This document shows, piece after piece, positions 26,384 to 35,278 of a stretch of DNA of 64,000 nucleotides. The stretch is from the NCBI GenBank assembly GCA_029194535.1, contig JARFXR010000001.1:1000721-1064720 (forward strand), in the 5' to 3' direction. Made by a program: the position numbers and the translations under genes. The notes under the pieces are model-generated. The model was not told the origin of the DNA, did not search any database, and saw only the letters and a program-made list of their open reading frames with translations. How positions within the stretch are numbered: position 1 is the first letter of the stretch; every line of letters starts with the position of its first letter. This DNA comes from Nitrospira sp. GTDB taxonomy: Bacteria > Nitrospirota > Nitrospiria > Nitrospirales > Nitrospiraceae.

Positions 26384-26692
26384 CGAAAAAGCAGTTCCAG
26401 AATCATTGGTTGTCCTCATGCGAGTGAGCGGTGCACCTGCTGCCCCACTTTGACACGTCCTCACTGGAGGAACGGGGACCTGCCGAGGCATGGCCAGCGT
26501 GGATCATTGATGAGGCTTCGGTAGGAATAACAGGGACATTCTGAATTTCCGGTGACGGCGGCTCATCCTGTGGCAAGAATTCTGAATGTCCCTGTTTCTT
26601 TCCCCTCGGGAATGGATGGAGGTACGGCGGACGCACGATGATCCGGTTGCGATGAGGCGATTCACCCTCACATATCGAAGAGAGGAGAACCC
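26384..26692. other. 309-bp intergenic stretch with a repeat block and a palindrome
   Basis: Between the vapC remnant and the YidB-like gene. It holds the second copy of a ~32-bp block (GGAGGAACGGGGACC..., 26466-26498) and a long palindrome at 26529-26596. No gene is supported. Confidence 0.5.
26529..26596 (+). mobile_element. 68-bp palindrome (second REP/MITE-like type)
   Basis: Exact 13-bp inverted arms AACAGGGACATTC (26529-26541) and GAATGTCCCTGTT (26584-26596), with a second nested pair (TGAATTT / AGAATTCT). The architecture is like the GGGGTCGGG palindromes 2 kb upstream but the sequence differs. Only one copy is present in the window. It could instead be a bidirectional terminator, though neither side ends in a T-run beyond TTTC. 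Confidence 0.6.
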
Positions 26693-27148
26693 ATGAGCTT
26701 CCTCGACGGACTACTCAAGCAGGCAATGGGCGGGTCGAATAAGACCGGCGGCCTCGGCGACATCGTATCGCTGGTGTCCAAGAATCCGCAGATTCTCTCG
26801 GCACTGACCGGGCTTCTTAGCACCCGTGACGCGTCGATCGGCGGGAGCGGAGGTCTGGCCGGGATGGTTGGCGCGTTCCAGAGCAAGGGTTTGGGCGACA
26901 TGATCTCGGCGTGGATCTCGACGGGGCCCAACCCGGAGATTTCGGCTGCGCAGGTGACCGATGTGCTCGGCAAAGAAACAGTGGAGCAGTTCGCCGGCAA
27001 GGCGGGTGTGCCGGCGTCCGAAGCGGGCTCCCTCCTCGCAGGGTTGTTGCCGGCCGCAATCGATCACCTGACGCCAGGGGGAAAGGTTCCGGACGCGAAC
27101 ACCCTGGAGCACTCGCTGAGCTCACTCCTCTCCAAGTTGGCGCGATAG
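26693..27148 (+). CDS. YidB-like (DUF937) protein
   Basis: 151 residues starting MSFLDGLLKQAMGG, then GGLGDIVSLVSKNPQILSALTGLL, GLAGMVGAFQSKGLGDMISAWI and a C-terminal TPGGKVPDANTLEHSLSSLL. This matches the YidB/DUF937 family of small soluble proteins (about 130-150 aa) of unknown function. A GAGAGGAGA ribosome site precedes the ATG. It stands alone, 186 bp before the first sulfatase. Confidence 0.85.
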   Translation: MSFLDGLLKQAMGGSNKTGGLGDIVSLVSKNPQILSALTGLLSTRDASIGGSGGLAGMVGAFQSKGLGDMISAWISTGPNPEISAAQVTDVLGKETVEQFAGKAGVPASEAGSLLAGLLPAAIDHLTPGGKVPDANTLEHSLSSLLSKLAR

Positions 27149-27334
27149 GCGATTCCAGGGGGCAGGGGGATTGACGCGCCCACGCTTTGGTCCGTGTGAG
27201 TTGAGTCGGGGACCTCAGGGGTTCGTATTCTGGTGGACGGGTTTTGAGTAGAGGAGGCTAGGTGGATCGACCGGTACATTGCCAGGCGATGCCAAGGTCC
27301 TGCCGCTCGTGACATCACAGAGAAGGAGACAAGA

Positions 27335-29689
27335 ATGAGCCGTCAGCTTACGTTAGTGGGCTTCATCACATCGCTGCTGCTGCCGAGCTTGGGCCTGGCT
27401 CAAGGGAGCCTGCCCTTTCCGCCCACGCCGTCTGGTAGTAAGGCAGGGCCGACCGTGGCTCAATCGGAGTACGTGCCACACAAGCCGGAGAGCCATCTGC
27501 CGGCCGGCGCGCCGAACATCCTGATCATCATGCTGGACGATGTCGGGCCAGCGCTGCCCGGCACCTACGGCGGCCCGATCCACACGCCGACGCTGGATCG
27601 CATCGCCGCGAGTGGGATCTCCTTCAACGCGTTCCACAACGCGGCGATGTGCTCTCCGACCCGCGCGGCCTTGCTCACCGGCCGAAACCATCATCGGGTC
27701 GGCTTCGGGCAGATCGCCGAGCTCGCCAACGACTGGGACGGATACTCTGGTCACTGGCCCGCGACAACGGCATCCGTCGCCAAGGTTCTGGGCTACTACG
27801 GCTACAACGCGGCTGCGTTCGGCAAGTGGCACAACACACCCGCCGAACAAACCACGAGCCAGGGACCGTATGATCGGTGGCCGGTGGGACGCCTGGTCGG
27901 CTTCGACTACTTCTACGGGTTTCTCGCCGGCGAGTCATCCCAGTGGGAGCCGGCCGTCGTTGAGAACACGGTACGCCTCCCGGCCCCGCACCGGGTGGGT
28001 TATCACTTCACTGAAGACATGACCGACAAGGCCGTCGGCTGGCTCCGCCGCCAGCACGCCCTCGCGCCCACTCAACCATTCTTCATGTACTGGGCTCCCG
28101 GCGCTTCGCACGGGCCGCATCACATCTTCAAGGAGTGGGCCGACAAGTACAAGGGCCGGTTCGACAAGGGGTGGGATGCGGTGCGCGAGGAGATCTTCGC
28201 GCGCCAGCAGAAGTTGGACTGGATTCCGGCCGATGCGAAGCTCACGCCACGTCCCGCAACCCTGCCCGCCTGGGACAGCATTCCGGAGAGCGAACGAGCC
28301 TTCCAGCTCCGGCTGATGGAGGTCTTCGCTGGCTATACCGAGCACGCCGACAGGCAGGCCGGCCGGCTCATCGACGAGCTGGAACGGCTCGGCCTGCGCG
28401 ACAACACGTTGGTATTCTACGTATGGGGCGACAACGGCTCCAGCGCCGAGGGCCAGAACGGAACCATCAGCGAGTTGCTGGCGCAGAACGGGATCCCCAC
28501 CCATATTAACGACCACATCCGCGCACTCGACGAGGTCGGAGGGCTCGCCGCGCTCGGGAGCAACAAGACCGACAACATGTACCACGCGGGTTGGGCCTGG
28601 GCGGGTTCCACCCCGTTCCAGGGCGTCAAGTTGAACGCGGGCCATTTCGGCGGAACCCGCACGCCGCTCGCGGTGAGCTGGCCGAAGTCGATCAAACCCG
28701 ACAAGGCGATCCGGACGCAGTTTCACCACGTCAACGACATCGTACCCACGATCTACGAGGTGCTCGGAATCCCGGCGCCGCGCACGGTGGACGGGGTGAC
28801 CCAGCAGCCGATGGACGGGATCAGCCTCCAGTACACCTTCGCCGACGCTGCAGCACCAGAGCGCAAAGGACCGCAGTACTTCGAGGTGATGGGTGACCGG
28901 GGCATCTACGCCGACGGGTGGTTCGCATCGGTGTGGGGTCCTCGCGTGCCGTGGGTGCCCGGCCTACCGCCCGGGATCGCCAAGTGGAATCCCGACCAGG
29001 ACACCTGGAGACTCTACGATCTCAAGCACGATGTTTCCCAGGCCACCGACCTCGCCGCCGCACAACCTGAGAAGGTCGCGGAGATGAAGAAGCTGTTCGA
29101 TGAGCAGGCGAAGGCCAACCTGGTCTATCCGGTCGGCGGGGGCCTGTGGTCCATCGTCTGGAGCCCACAGTTGGCGCCGCACAACCCCGCCACGCAGTTC
29201 GACTACACGCAGGACGTGGTCGGCGTTCCAGAGTTTGCCGCGCCCAAGGTCGGCGCTCGAAGCAACCTCGTCCAACTGGAGGTCGAGCTCGGTCCGGAAT
29301 CGAAGGGCGTGCTCTACGCGCTCGGCGCGTTTTCCGGTGGGATCGCCCTGTGGGTGGACAAGGACAAGTTGTCCTTCGAGTACAACCTGTTCGAGATTGA
29401 GCGGACGCGGCTCGAAACGGCCAGCCCGTTGCCTCAAGGAAAGACGAAGATCGAAGTCGAGACGCGTATTGCGGCGCCGAGGGGGGGCGCCGATGTCACG
29501 ATCCGCGTGGACGGCCGTGAGGTGGCGAAGGGCCGCGTTCCGCGCACGGCCGCACTCGCCTTCACGGCAAACGACGCGTTCGATGTCGGCACGGACAGCT
29601 ACTCGCCGGTGTCCCAGGCGTACTTCGACCGCGCTCCCTTCACCTTCAATGGTCGTATAGATAGGGTGCACATCGAGTACTTGCCGTGA
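27335..29689 (+). CDS. Arylsulfatase 1 (periplasmic, formylglycine type)
   Basis: 784 residues with a signal peptide (LVGFITSLLLPSLGLAQG). The metal site begins with LDDVG (D68, D69). The maturation motif C106-S-P-T-R is followed by AALLTGRN, where Cys is converted to formylglycine; a later WGDNGSSAEG supplies the Asp-Asn metal ligands. The last 180 residues are a beta-sandwich domain. These enzymes hydrolyse sulfate esters. An AGAAGGAGA ribosome site is 6-14 bases upstream. It is followed by a paralogue (second sulfatase) and an attC-like sequence in between. The substrate is unknown. Confidence 0.92.
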   Translation: MSRQLTLVGFITSLLLPSLGLAQGSLPFPPTPSGSKAGPTVAQSEYVPHKPESHLPAGAPNILIIMLDDVGPALPGTYGGPIHTPTLDRIAASGISFNAFHNAAMCSPTRAALLTGRNHHRVGFGQIAELANDWDGYSGHWPATTASVAKVLGYYGYNAAAFGKWHNTPAEQTTSQGPYDRWPVGRLVGFDYFYGFLAGESSQWEPAVVENTVRLPAPHRVGYHFTEDMTDKAVGWLRRQHALAPTQPFFMYWAPGASHGPHHIFKEWADKYKGRFDKGWDAVREEIFARQQKLDWIPADAKLTPRPATLPAWDSIPESERAFQLRLMEVFAGYTEHADRQAGRLIDELERLGLRDNTLVFYVWGDNGSSAEGQNGTISELLAQNGIPTHINDHIRALDEVGGLAALGSNKTDNMYHAGWAWAGSTPFQGVKLNAGHFGGTRTPLAVSWPKSIKPDKAIRTQFHHVNDIVPTIYEVLGIPAPRTVDGVTQQPMDGISLQYTFADAAAPERKGPQYFEVMGDRGIYADGWFASVWGPRVPWVPGLPPGIAKWNPDQDTWRLYDLKHDVSQATDLAAAQPEKVAEMKKLFDEQAKANLVYPVGGGLWSIVWSPQLAPHNPATQFDYTQDVVGVPEFAAPKVGARSNLVQLEVELGPESKGVLYALGAFSGGIALWVDKDKLSFEYNLFEIERTRLETASPLPQGKTKIEVETRIAAPRGGADVTIRVDGREVAKGRVPRTAALAFTANDAFDVGTDSYSPVSQAYFDRAPFTFNGRIDRVHIEYLP

Positions 29690-29830
29690 TGTCTGTCCGG
29701 GCGCCGGCGCATGACGTGTCTTTGGGGGGATCCGTGGGCTGCCTTGTGGGGTACGATTCGCGGTTGCTTCCGACGCGCGGCAAACGCGAATCTACGGCCG
29801 CCATTGTGCTCAGCCCGTGGAGAGGTCATG

Positions 29831-29924
29831 ACGAACCAACGGCTGAAGGCGACCGGACCCCATCTGGTTTTCCGAGGGCACAGCTCTTTGCAGGCGGTTC
29901 AGGCGGTTTAGCCGACGGTTCGCC
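29831..29924 (+). other. attC-like sequence between the two sulfatase genes
   Basis: Aligns with attC 3 in the same orientation: AACCAACGGCTGAAG, GACCGG, ATCTGGTTTT, TTGCAGGCG and TTTAGCCGA occur in the same order as in attC 3. The outer arms are CGAACC (29832-29837) and GGTTCG (29917-29922), reverse complements of each other, but the core is GGTTCGC rather than GTTRRRY. The inner stem is partly eroded. It looks like a diverged attC lying 140 bp after the stop of sulfatase 1. Confidence 0.55.
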
Positions 29925-29963
29925 AACCTGTGGGTAGACTCACCGATGAAAGGAGAGTTGTAG

Positions 29964-32357
29964 ATGCAACGTTCGACGATAGTCATTGCGCTGATCCTCC
30001 TCGTCATGTTGCCGACCTGGGCGACTGCCCAAGACGTTCTGCCTCGGCCGGAGCAGCCCTTCAAGGGCCACATCGGGCGCACGACGAAGGACTCCACGCC
30101 GGACTTCCCGAAGGAAGTGCAGGCTCCAAAGGGCGCGCCGAATGTGCTGCTCGTCTTGATCGACGACGCCGGCTTCGGCGTGTCCACGACGTTCGGCGGG
30201 CCGGTTCCCACGCCTGCGCTGGACCGGGTGGCCAAGGCTGGGCTGCGCTATACGCAGTTCCACACCACGGCGCTCTGCTCGCCCACGCGCGCGGCGCTGC
30301 TCTCGGGACGTAATCACCATTCCGCCGCGACCGGCGTCGTCATGGAGATGGGCACCGGCTATCCCGGCTACAACTCGATCATGCCGAAGAGCACCGGCAC
30401 CTTTGCCCAAGTGCTCAAGCAGAACGGCTACAACACCGCCTGGTACGGCAAGAACCACAACGTGCCCGACTGGCACTCCAGCCAGGCCGGCCCCTACGAC
30501 CTGTGGCCTACCGAGCTCGGCTTCGAGTATTTCTACGGGTTCATCGGCGCCGACACTAACAACTGGGCACCGGCCCTGTTCGAAGGCACCAAGCCCATCG
30601 AGCCGCCGCATGACGATCCCAGCTACCACCTCGACGTGGACATGGCCGACAAGGCCATCGCCCGCATCCGGCTGCTGAACGCGGTGGCGCCGGACAAACC
30701 GTGGCTGCAGTACTTCGCGCCCGGCACCTCCCACGCCCCGCACCATGCGCCCAAGGATTGGATCGCCAAGTTCAAGGGCCGGTTCGACCAGGGCTGGGAC
30801 AAGGTACGCGAGGAGACCTTTGCGCGACAGAAGCAGATCGGCATCATCCCAGCCAACACCCAGCTTACGCCGCGTCCCAAGGAGATCCCGGCGTGGGACT
30901 CGTTCGATGCTGACCACAAGAAGGTCTTTGCCCGGATGATGGAGGTCTATGCGGCGGCGCTCTCACATGCCGACCATGAGATCGGCCGCGTCATTGATGC
31001 CATCGAGGATATGGGCGATCTCGACAATACACTGATCATCTACATCATGGGCGACAACGGCGCGAGCGGCGAGGGCACGCCGCAGGGTCTGCTCAACGAA
31101 GCGTCGATCATGAACGGCATCCCCGAGGACTTCAGCCAGGTCCTGGCGCGCATCGACGAGCTCGGGTCTCCCACGACCTTCAACCATTTCCCGGTCGGCT
31201 GGGCGCATGCCATGGACACGCCGTTCCAGTGGACCAAGCAGATCGCGTCGCACTTCGGCGGCATGCGCAACGGCATGGCCATCTCCTGGCCGGCGCGGAT
31301 TAAGGACCGGGGCGGCATCCGCACCCAGTTCCACCACGTGATCGACATCGCCCCCACCATCCTCGAGGCCGCGGGCGTGGCGTTCCCCGCCCAGCTCAAC
31401 GGCGTAGCCCAGAAGCCGATCGAAGGTGTGAGCATGGTCTACACCTTCGATGATGCCAAGGGGCCGTCGAGGCGCCGCACCCAGTATTTCGAGATGATGG
31501 TGAACCGCGCGATCTACAACGACGGCTGGGTGGCTGCTACCGCACCGGCCCGCGTGCCTTGGGTGGTCGCGGGCCAACTGCCCGAGGCCGATGAGTACAG
31601 ATGGGAGCTCTACAACGTCGCGGAGGACTTCAGCCAGGCCGTGAACCTCGCTGACAAGCAGCCCGCGAAGCTCCGCGAGCTACAAGATCTGTTCTGGGTC
31701 GAGGCCGCCAAGTACAACGTGCTGCCGCTCGACAACAGCGTGGTCGCGCGCTTCGACGTCCGGCTGCGCCCCAGCCTCACCCGAGGGCGTAGCGTGTTTA
31801 CCTACTTCGACGGCATGACGCGGATTCCCGAAGGGAGCGCGCCGGACCTCAAGAACAAGTCCTGGAAAATCGGCGCCGACGTGGATGTCCCCAAGGATGG
31901 TGCAAACGGCGTGATCGCCACGCAGGGCGGACGTTTCAACGGCTGGGGCCTGTATCTGCTCGACGGCAAACCCGTGTTCCACTACAACCTTGCGGGTGTC
32001 CAGAGGTTTAACATCGCGGGCACGGAGAAGCTGGACCCGGGCAAGCACGTCATTCTCGTGGACTTCAAATACGACGGCGGCGGCTTCGGCAAGGGCGGTA
32101 CGGTCACGATCACCGTGGACGACAAGCCGGTAGCCACGGGCCGCATCGACCGCACCTATGCGTTCCGCGTCTCGCTCGACGAAACGCTGGATATCGGCGA
32201 AGACACAGGTACGCCGGTCAGCGAGGAGTATAAGGTGCCGTTCAAGTTCAGCGGCAAGTTGAACCGCGTCCTCATCCGGCTCTCCGACGCGCCGCTCAGC
32301 GCCGACGATGAGGAGCAGATCCGGAGGGCCAAGGCCGCGATCACTCTGTCGCAATAA
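29964..32357 (+). CDS. Arylsulfatase 2 (periplasmic, formylglycine type)
   Basis: 797 residues with a signal peptide ([18 protein letters not shown]). It has the same layout as sulfatase 1: metal ligands D67-D68, C105[10 protein letters not shown] as the formylglycine site, a later [10 protein letters not shown], and a C-terminal beta domain ending [13 protein letters not shown]. The two are recognisable paralogues, but clearly diverged (different spacing and loops). An AAAGGAGAG ribosome site lies upstream. It probably works in the periplasm on organosulfate esters; it needs a formylglycine-generating enzyme, and no convincing one is in this window. Confidence 0.92.
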   Translation: MQRSTIVIALILLVMLPTWATAQDVLPRPEQPFKGHIGRTTKDSTPDFPKEVQAPKGAPNVLLVLIDDAGFGVSTTFGGPVPTPALDRVAKAGLRYTQFHTTALCSPTRAALLSGRNHHSAATGVVMEMGTGYPGYNSIMPKSTGTFAQVLKQNGYNTAWYGKNHNVPDWHSSQAGPYDLWPTELGFEYFYGFIGADTNNWAPALFEGTKPIEPPHDDPSYHLDVDMADKAIARIRLLNAVAPDKPWLQYFAPGTSHAPHHAPKDWIAKFKGRFDQGWDKVREETFARQKQIGIIPANTQLTPRPKEIPAWDSFDADHKKVFARMMEVYAAALSHADHEIGRVIDAIEDMGDLDNTLIIYIMGDNGASGEGTPQGLLNEASIMNGIPEDFSQVLARIDELGSPTTFNHFPVGWAHAMDTPFQWTKQIASHFGGMRNGMAISWPARIKDRGGIRTQFHHVIDIAPTILEAAGVAFPAQLNGVAQKPIEGVSMVYTFDDAKGPSRRRTQYFEMMVNRAIYNDGWVAATAPARVPWVVAGQLPEADEYRWELYNVAEDFSQAVNLADKQPAKLRELQDLFWVEAAKYNVLPLDNSVVARFDVRLRPSLTRGRSVFTYFDGMTRIPEGSAPDLKNKSWKIGADVDVPKDGANGVIATQGGRFNGWGLYLLDGKPVFHYNLAGVQRFNIAGTEKLDPGKHVILVDFKYDGGGFGKGGTVTITVDDKPVATGRIDRTYAFRVSLDETLDIGEDTGTPVSEEYKVPFKFSGKLNRVLIRLSDAPLSADDEEQIRRAKAAITLSQ

Positions 32358-32401
32358 AGGAGAGGCGCCAAAGCAACCAAGGGGGCGGGCGGTTGTGCCA
32401 C

Positions 32402-32425
32402 GCCGGCTAACAAGGGCCTGCAGCG
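32402..32425 (+). other. Half attC-like site after sulfatase 2
   Basis: GCCGGCTAACAAGGGCCTGC resembles the left half (R'' core GGCTAAC plus the next arm) of an attC in plus orientation, 45 bp after the sulfatase 2 stop. No matching right half or GTTRRRY core follows; instead the sequence enters the sulfatase remnant. It may be a scar of a truncated site or a chance match. Confidence 0.35.
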
Positions 32426-32494
32426 AATAGTCTACGGCCCACGTACCGGTGTCGCTCCGGTTTCTGGCTGCAGCGCGGGGTTGCGTGTTTCCCG

Positions 32495-32682
32495 CGGGCG
32501 AACCGGCCGACGTGAGAACGGACGACGTCACGCTGGCCACGAAAGCCTATAAGGAACGAGACAACAAATTCACCGGCAAGATCCACAGCGTCACGATTGA
32601 ATTGAAAGAGCCGACAGCCGCCGGCAGTGCGACCGAGCAGGCCGTGCACGAAGCTTCCACGCGGAAACTCATGGCTGATTAA
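32495..32682 (+). pseudogene. C-terminal remnant of a third arylsulfatase
   Basis: The frame reads FPAGEPADVRTDDVTLATKA...ERDNKFTGKIHSVTIELKEPTAAGS and ends at a TAA. The stretch KFTGKIHSVTIELK matches the closing strand of the sulfatase C-terminal domain (compare [13 protein letters not shown] in sulfatase 2). The rest of the gene is gone, and the short ORF that can be drawn from 32449 begins in unrelated sequence. The remnant indicates that at least three sulfatase genes once lay in tandem. Confidence 0.7.
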
Positions 32683-32773
32683 GAGCAGGTCGGGGGACTG
32701 TCCTTGTCCGAAGGCAGGTCGAGGACGCCACGATCATGATCTTGACTCAATGCGAATGGCGATACCTTACGGT

Positions 32774-33064
32774 TCAGCGATACTTGCCGCTCCGGAGCAA
32801 CGATTTGATGTCATCGTGGTTTCCTAGGAAGGAGATGAAGAGATCGGTCTGCCGGTCTTGGAATATGAAACGCCACGCAAGACTTCCCCGACACTCAAAC
32901 AGCTTCTCTCCCAGTTTTCGGATGCCTAGACCGTTGTGGGTGTGCGGCTGGCCAAAGCCTTCAGCCAGCTCACAGAGCGCCAACAAGCACTCGATCTTTT
33001 CCGCGCGTGTGAGCTTCCGCAACCGGCGCAGGACAGCCGGATCGATCGTGAGGGCTCTAGCCAA
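32774..33064 (-). CDS. RelE-superfamily toxin-like protein
   Basis: 96 residues. LTIDPAVLRRLRKLTRAEKIECLLALCELAEGFGQPH forms two helices, then IRKLGEKLFECRGSLAWRFIFQDRQTDLFISFLGNHDDIKSLLR gives the RelE-type beta core. It overlaps the upstream gene by 8 bases, and that gene has a Phd-like start, so this is a second type II toxin-antitoxin pair in the usual antitoxin-toxin order. mRNA interferase activity is inferred. Confidence 0.75.
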   Translation of the reverse strand: MARALTIDPAVLRRLRKLTRAEKIECLLALCELAEGFGQPHTHNGLGIRKLGEKLFECRGSLAWRFIFQDRQTDLFISFLGNHDDIKSLLRSGKYR

Positions 33065-33335
33065 GCATCTTCCTCAGTTGCTCGGCCGTGAGGCTCATCA
33101 GTTTTCCCGAACGTTGGAGTCGCCGATACTGTCTGTCTGTGGCCTGCTCCAGAGCGGAGACTTGTTTAGGCGTCGCTCCGTATTCGCGCTGCGCGTAGTC
33201 AGTGGATTCCACTTCGACCTTTCGCAGTGCTATGATGTCCGCCCCACAGATAATCCCGACGTCCTCTCCGCGGGACGCAGCCGCCAGCCAACGGCTGAGA
33301 TTCTTTCTCGCAGCCGTAATGGTCAGAGTCTTCAT
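33057..33335 (-). CDS. Phd/YefM-type antitoxin
   Basis: 92 residues. MKTLTITAARKNLSRWLAAASRGEDVGIICGADIIALRKVEVE is a Phd/YefM DNA-binding N terminus (the xTxxxARxNLxxxLxxAxxGE pattern). The C-terminal half (QVSALEQATDRQYRRLQRSG...LTAEQLRKMLG) would bind the toxin. AT-rich sequence with a candidate promoter (TTGACA at 33361-33366 read on the minus strand's upstream side) precedes it. It is translated just before, and overlaps, the RelE-like gene. Confidence 0.75.
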   Translation of the reverse strand: MKTLTITAARKNLSRWLAAASRGEDVGIICGADIIALRKVEVESTDYAQREYGATPKQVSALEQATDRQYRRLQRSGKLMSLTAEQLRKMLG

Positions 33336-33507
33336 ATGGTTAATGTACAGTCTATAAATCGTCTTGTCAAAGAACGCTGGGATTCATAACTGTCAATGTT
33401 TACAGTCTTGACGCGCGACGCTGAGTGCTGCCCTGCTCAACGTAGGTACTCTCGGAATCCGTCTCACACGGGGGGCATGTTCAACTGGAGGACAGAGGAG
33501 GAGGAAG

Positions 33508-34044
33508 ATGAAATCAATGGGGATCGTGGTGTTGGCGGTTCTTGCACTGTTCGTGGGTTCCGGTTCTGTTGCCACCGCAGAAGAAGGAACGGTGAGGGCG
33601 GCGGCCACATGGAAGTCGCGCTCGTTCGTCTTTCCGGTCGGCCCGGACCAAGCGTATTTGGTGGGCGTGTATAGCGGGACGCTCTATGTCGATGACGGGA
33701 AAGGCGCCCTGCATGCCGCGTCCATCGTCTGTCCCGCCACCGCCGAAGGTGATCTTAAGACGATGACAAAGACAGGGCAGGGGCGATGCATTCTTACGGC
33801 CGAGGACGGCGACCGCATCTACGCGCGCTTTTCCTGCACCGGGAATCTTGAAGGTTGCCGTGGCCCGTTCAAGATCGAAGGGGGAACGGGAAGATTTGCC
33901 GGCACCACCGGAGAAGGGGAAATGATTTCGCGCATACTGGTACGTCAGATGACGACCGTTACAGGCTTCGAGACTGTCGAGCAGGAAGGCGAGGGAGTTG
34001 CCGTCTGGCCTTCGTTGACCTATCGGATTCCGGAGAAGAATTGA
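33508..34044 (+). CDS. Secreted beta-barrel protein of unknown function
   Basis: 178 residues with a signal peptide (IVVLAVLALFVGSGSVATAEE). The mature part is beta-rich, with cysteines in IVCPATAEG, GRCILTAEDGD and SCTGNLEGCRG that could form two disulfides, and FKIEGGTGRFAGTTGEGEMISR, a turn seen in allene-oxide-cyclase-like and dirigent-like barrels. I cannot name a family with certainty. AGGAGGAGG precedes the ATG. A small glycine-zipper protein follows 41 bp downstream. Confidence 0.7.
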   Translation: MKSMGIVVLAVLALFVGSGSVATAEEGTVRAAATWKSRSFVFPVGPDQAYLVGVYSGTLYVDDGKGALHAASIVCPATAEGDLKTMTKTGQGRCILTAEDGDRIYARFSCTGNLEGCRGPFKIEGGTGRFAGTTGEGEMISRILVRQMTTVTGFETVEQEGEGVAVWPSLTYRIPEKN

Positions 34045-34085
34045 TAGCTGGCACATCCGCCATCACCAATCATTCGGAGGCTCTT

Positions 34086-34556
34086 ATGATTCGTGCATTA
34101 CTCGTTGCCGTGATGCCGGTGCTTATCGCTCTGATCGGATTCTCAAGCGACATCGGCGCCCAGATGTTCGTCTATCCCGAGAAGGGACAAACCAAGGACC
34201 AGCAGGAGCTGGATCAATTCACCTGTTACAAGTGGGCCAAGGAACAGACCGGGATCGACCCCTATCGGCAAACCGCCGCTGCGCCCCCTCCGCCAGAAGG
34301 CGGACAAGCCGTACGGGGAGCGGCGAGGGGCGCAGCGCTCGGCGCCGTCGGGGGCGCCATCGGGGGCAATGCCGGTAAGGGTGCCGCGATCGGGGCTGCC
34401 GTCGGAGGTGGTGCTGGCATGATGCGACGGCGGCGGGCCGAGATGGAATATGAACACCAGGTCGAGGAACAGGCGGCCGACCGTCAGGCTGCTCAGCAAA
34501 CGTTCAACCGAGCCTATGGTGTTTGCTTGGAGGGGAAAGGATACAAGGTGGGGTAA
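34086..34556 (+). CDS. Glycine-zipper membrane-associated protein
   Basis: 156 residues. A signal peptide or anchor (LLVAVMPVLIALIGFSSDIGAQ) is followed by an aromatic Cys-containing segment (LDQFTCYKWAKEQTGIDPY), a glycine-zipper hairpin (VRGAARGAALGAVGGAIGGNAGKGAAIGAAVGGG) and a charged helix. This arrangement is typical of YMGG-like glycine-zipper proteins of the cell envelope. A GGAGG site is 8 bases before the ATG at 34086. Function unknown. Confidence 0.8.
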   Translation: MIRALLVAVMPVLIALIGFSSDIGAQMFVYPEKGQTKDQQELDQFTCYKWAKEQTGIDPYRQTAAAPPPPEGGQAVRGAARGAALGAVGGAIGGNAGKGAAIGAAVGGGAGMMRRRRAEMEYEHQVEEQAADRQAAQQTFNRAYGVCLEGKGYKVG

Positions 34557-34829
34557 GGCCGTCCCGGGTCGGCGTCAGAAGCGTCCAGGCTACCGGATTG
34601 TCATGAAGAGACGGCGTGGCGGATTGAATGCTCGAGTTCCACTCGGTCAGACCCATCTCGGTCGTTCCGGAAGGCGGGGAGTCGAGCAAGTAGGTCGGCG
34701 AGCAGTCGGATCTGCTTCGCTGCCTTGGACGTAACACGGTCGAAGTACACGAGTTGAGTAGGTCCGTTCGGCCCGTTCACATTTTCGAGGATTGCAGGTA
34801 TGGTAGAGCTGCCGGTGCACAGTAACACT

Positions 34830-35267
34830 ATGGCGCAACAGAAATATCCCCGCAGTCCAAAAATTCTTCTCGGCGGCATCGCCCATCTCGGACGCTTTAT
34901 CGACAAGATTCGTCTCCGGAACGCCGGTCTGATTCAGGACTACAACTACATGACGGTCGGGTTCGATAAGTACCTGATCGACTTTCTCGGCATCGATGCC
35001 AAGGCGTTCGAACAACGTGCCCTGGCAGGTGGGAGCGACGAGGAATTGCTCGCGTGGGTTGCGGCGCGCGGAAAAGACCTGACGCATGACGAAGTCGTTC
35101 AGTGGAGCCGGGGGCTGCTCGCTTCCGAACCCAAAGATGAGGCGGCGCGCCAACGGTTCCAAAACCGCCTGCAAGAAGTCGCCGCGAAACGGGGCGTGAC
35201 GGTGAGCGCGCTCCCGTCGGTTTCCACCTGGGCGGACGTCATCGAACTCGATGAGGAACGGATGTAA
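34830..35267 (+). CDS. DUF5069 family protein
   Basis: 145 residues from the ATG at 34830 (MAQQKYPRSPK); an ATG at 34800 would add ten. PRSPKILLGGIAHLGRFIDKIRLRNAG, DYNYMTVGFDKYLIDFLGID and LTHDEVVQWSRGL are the conserved blocks of this small soluble family, which has no known function. It is followed 11 bp later by a membrane protein gene on the same strand. Confidence 0.82.
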   Translation: MAQQKYPRSPKILLGGIAHLGRFIDKIRLRNAGLIQDYNYMTVGFDKYLIDFLGIDAKAFEQRALAGGSDEELLAWVAARGKDLTHDEVVQWSRGLLASEPKDEAARQRFQNRLQEVAAKRGVTVSALPSVSTWADVIELDEERM

Positions 35268-35278
35268 AGGCGATCGCC

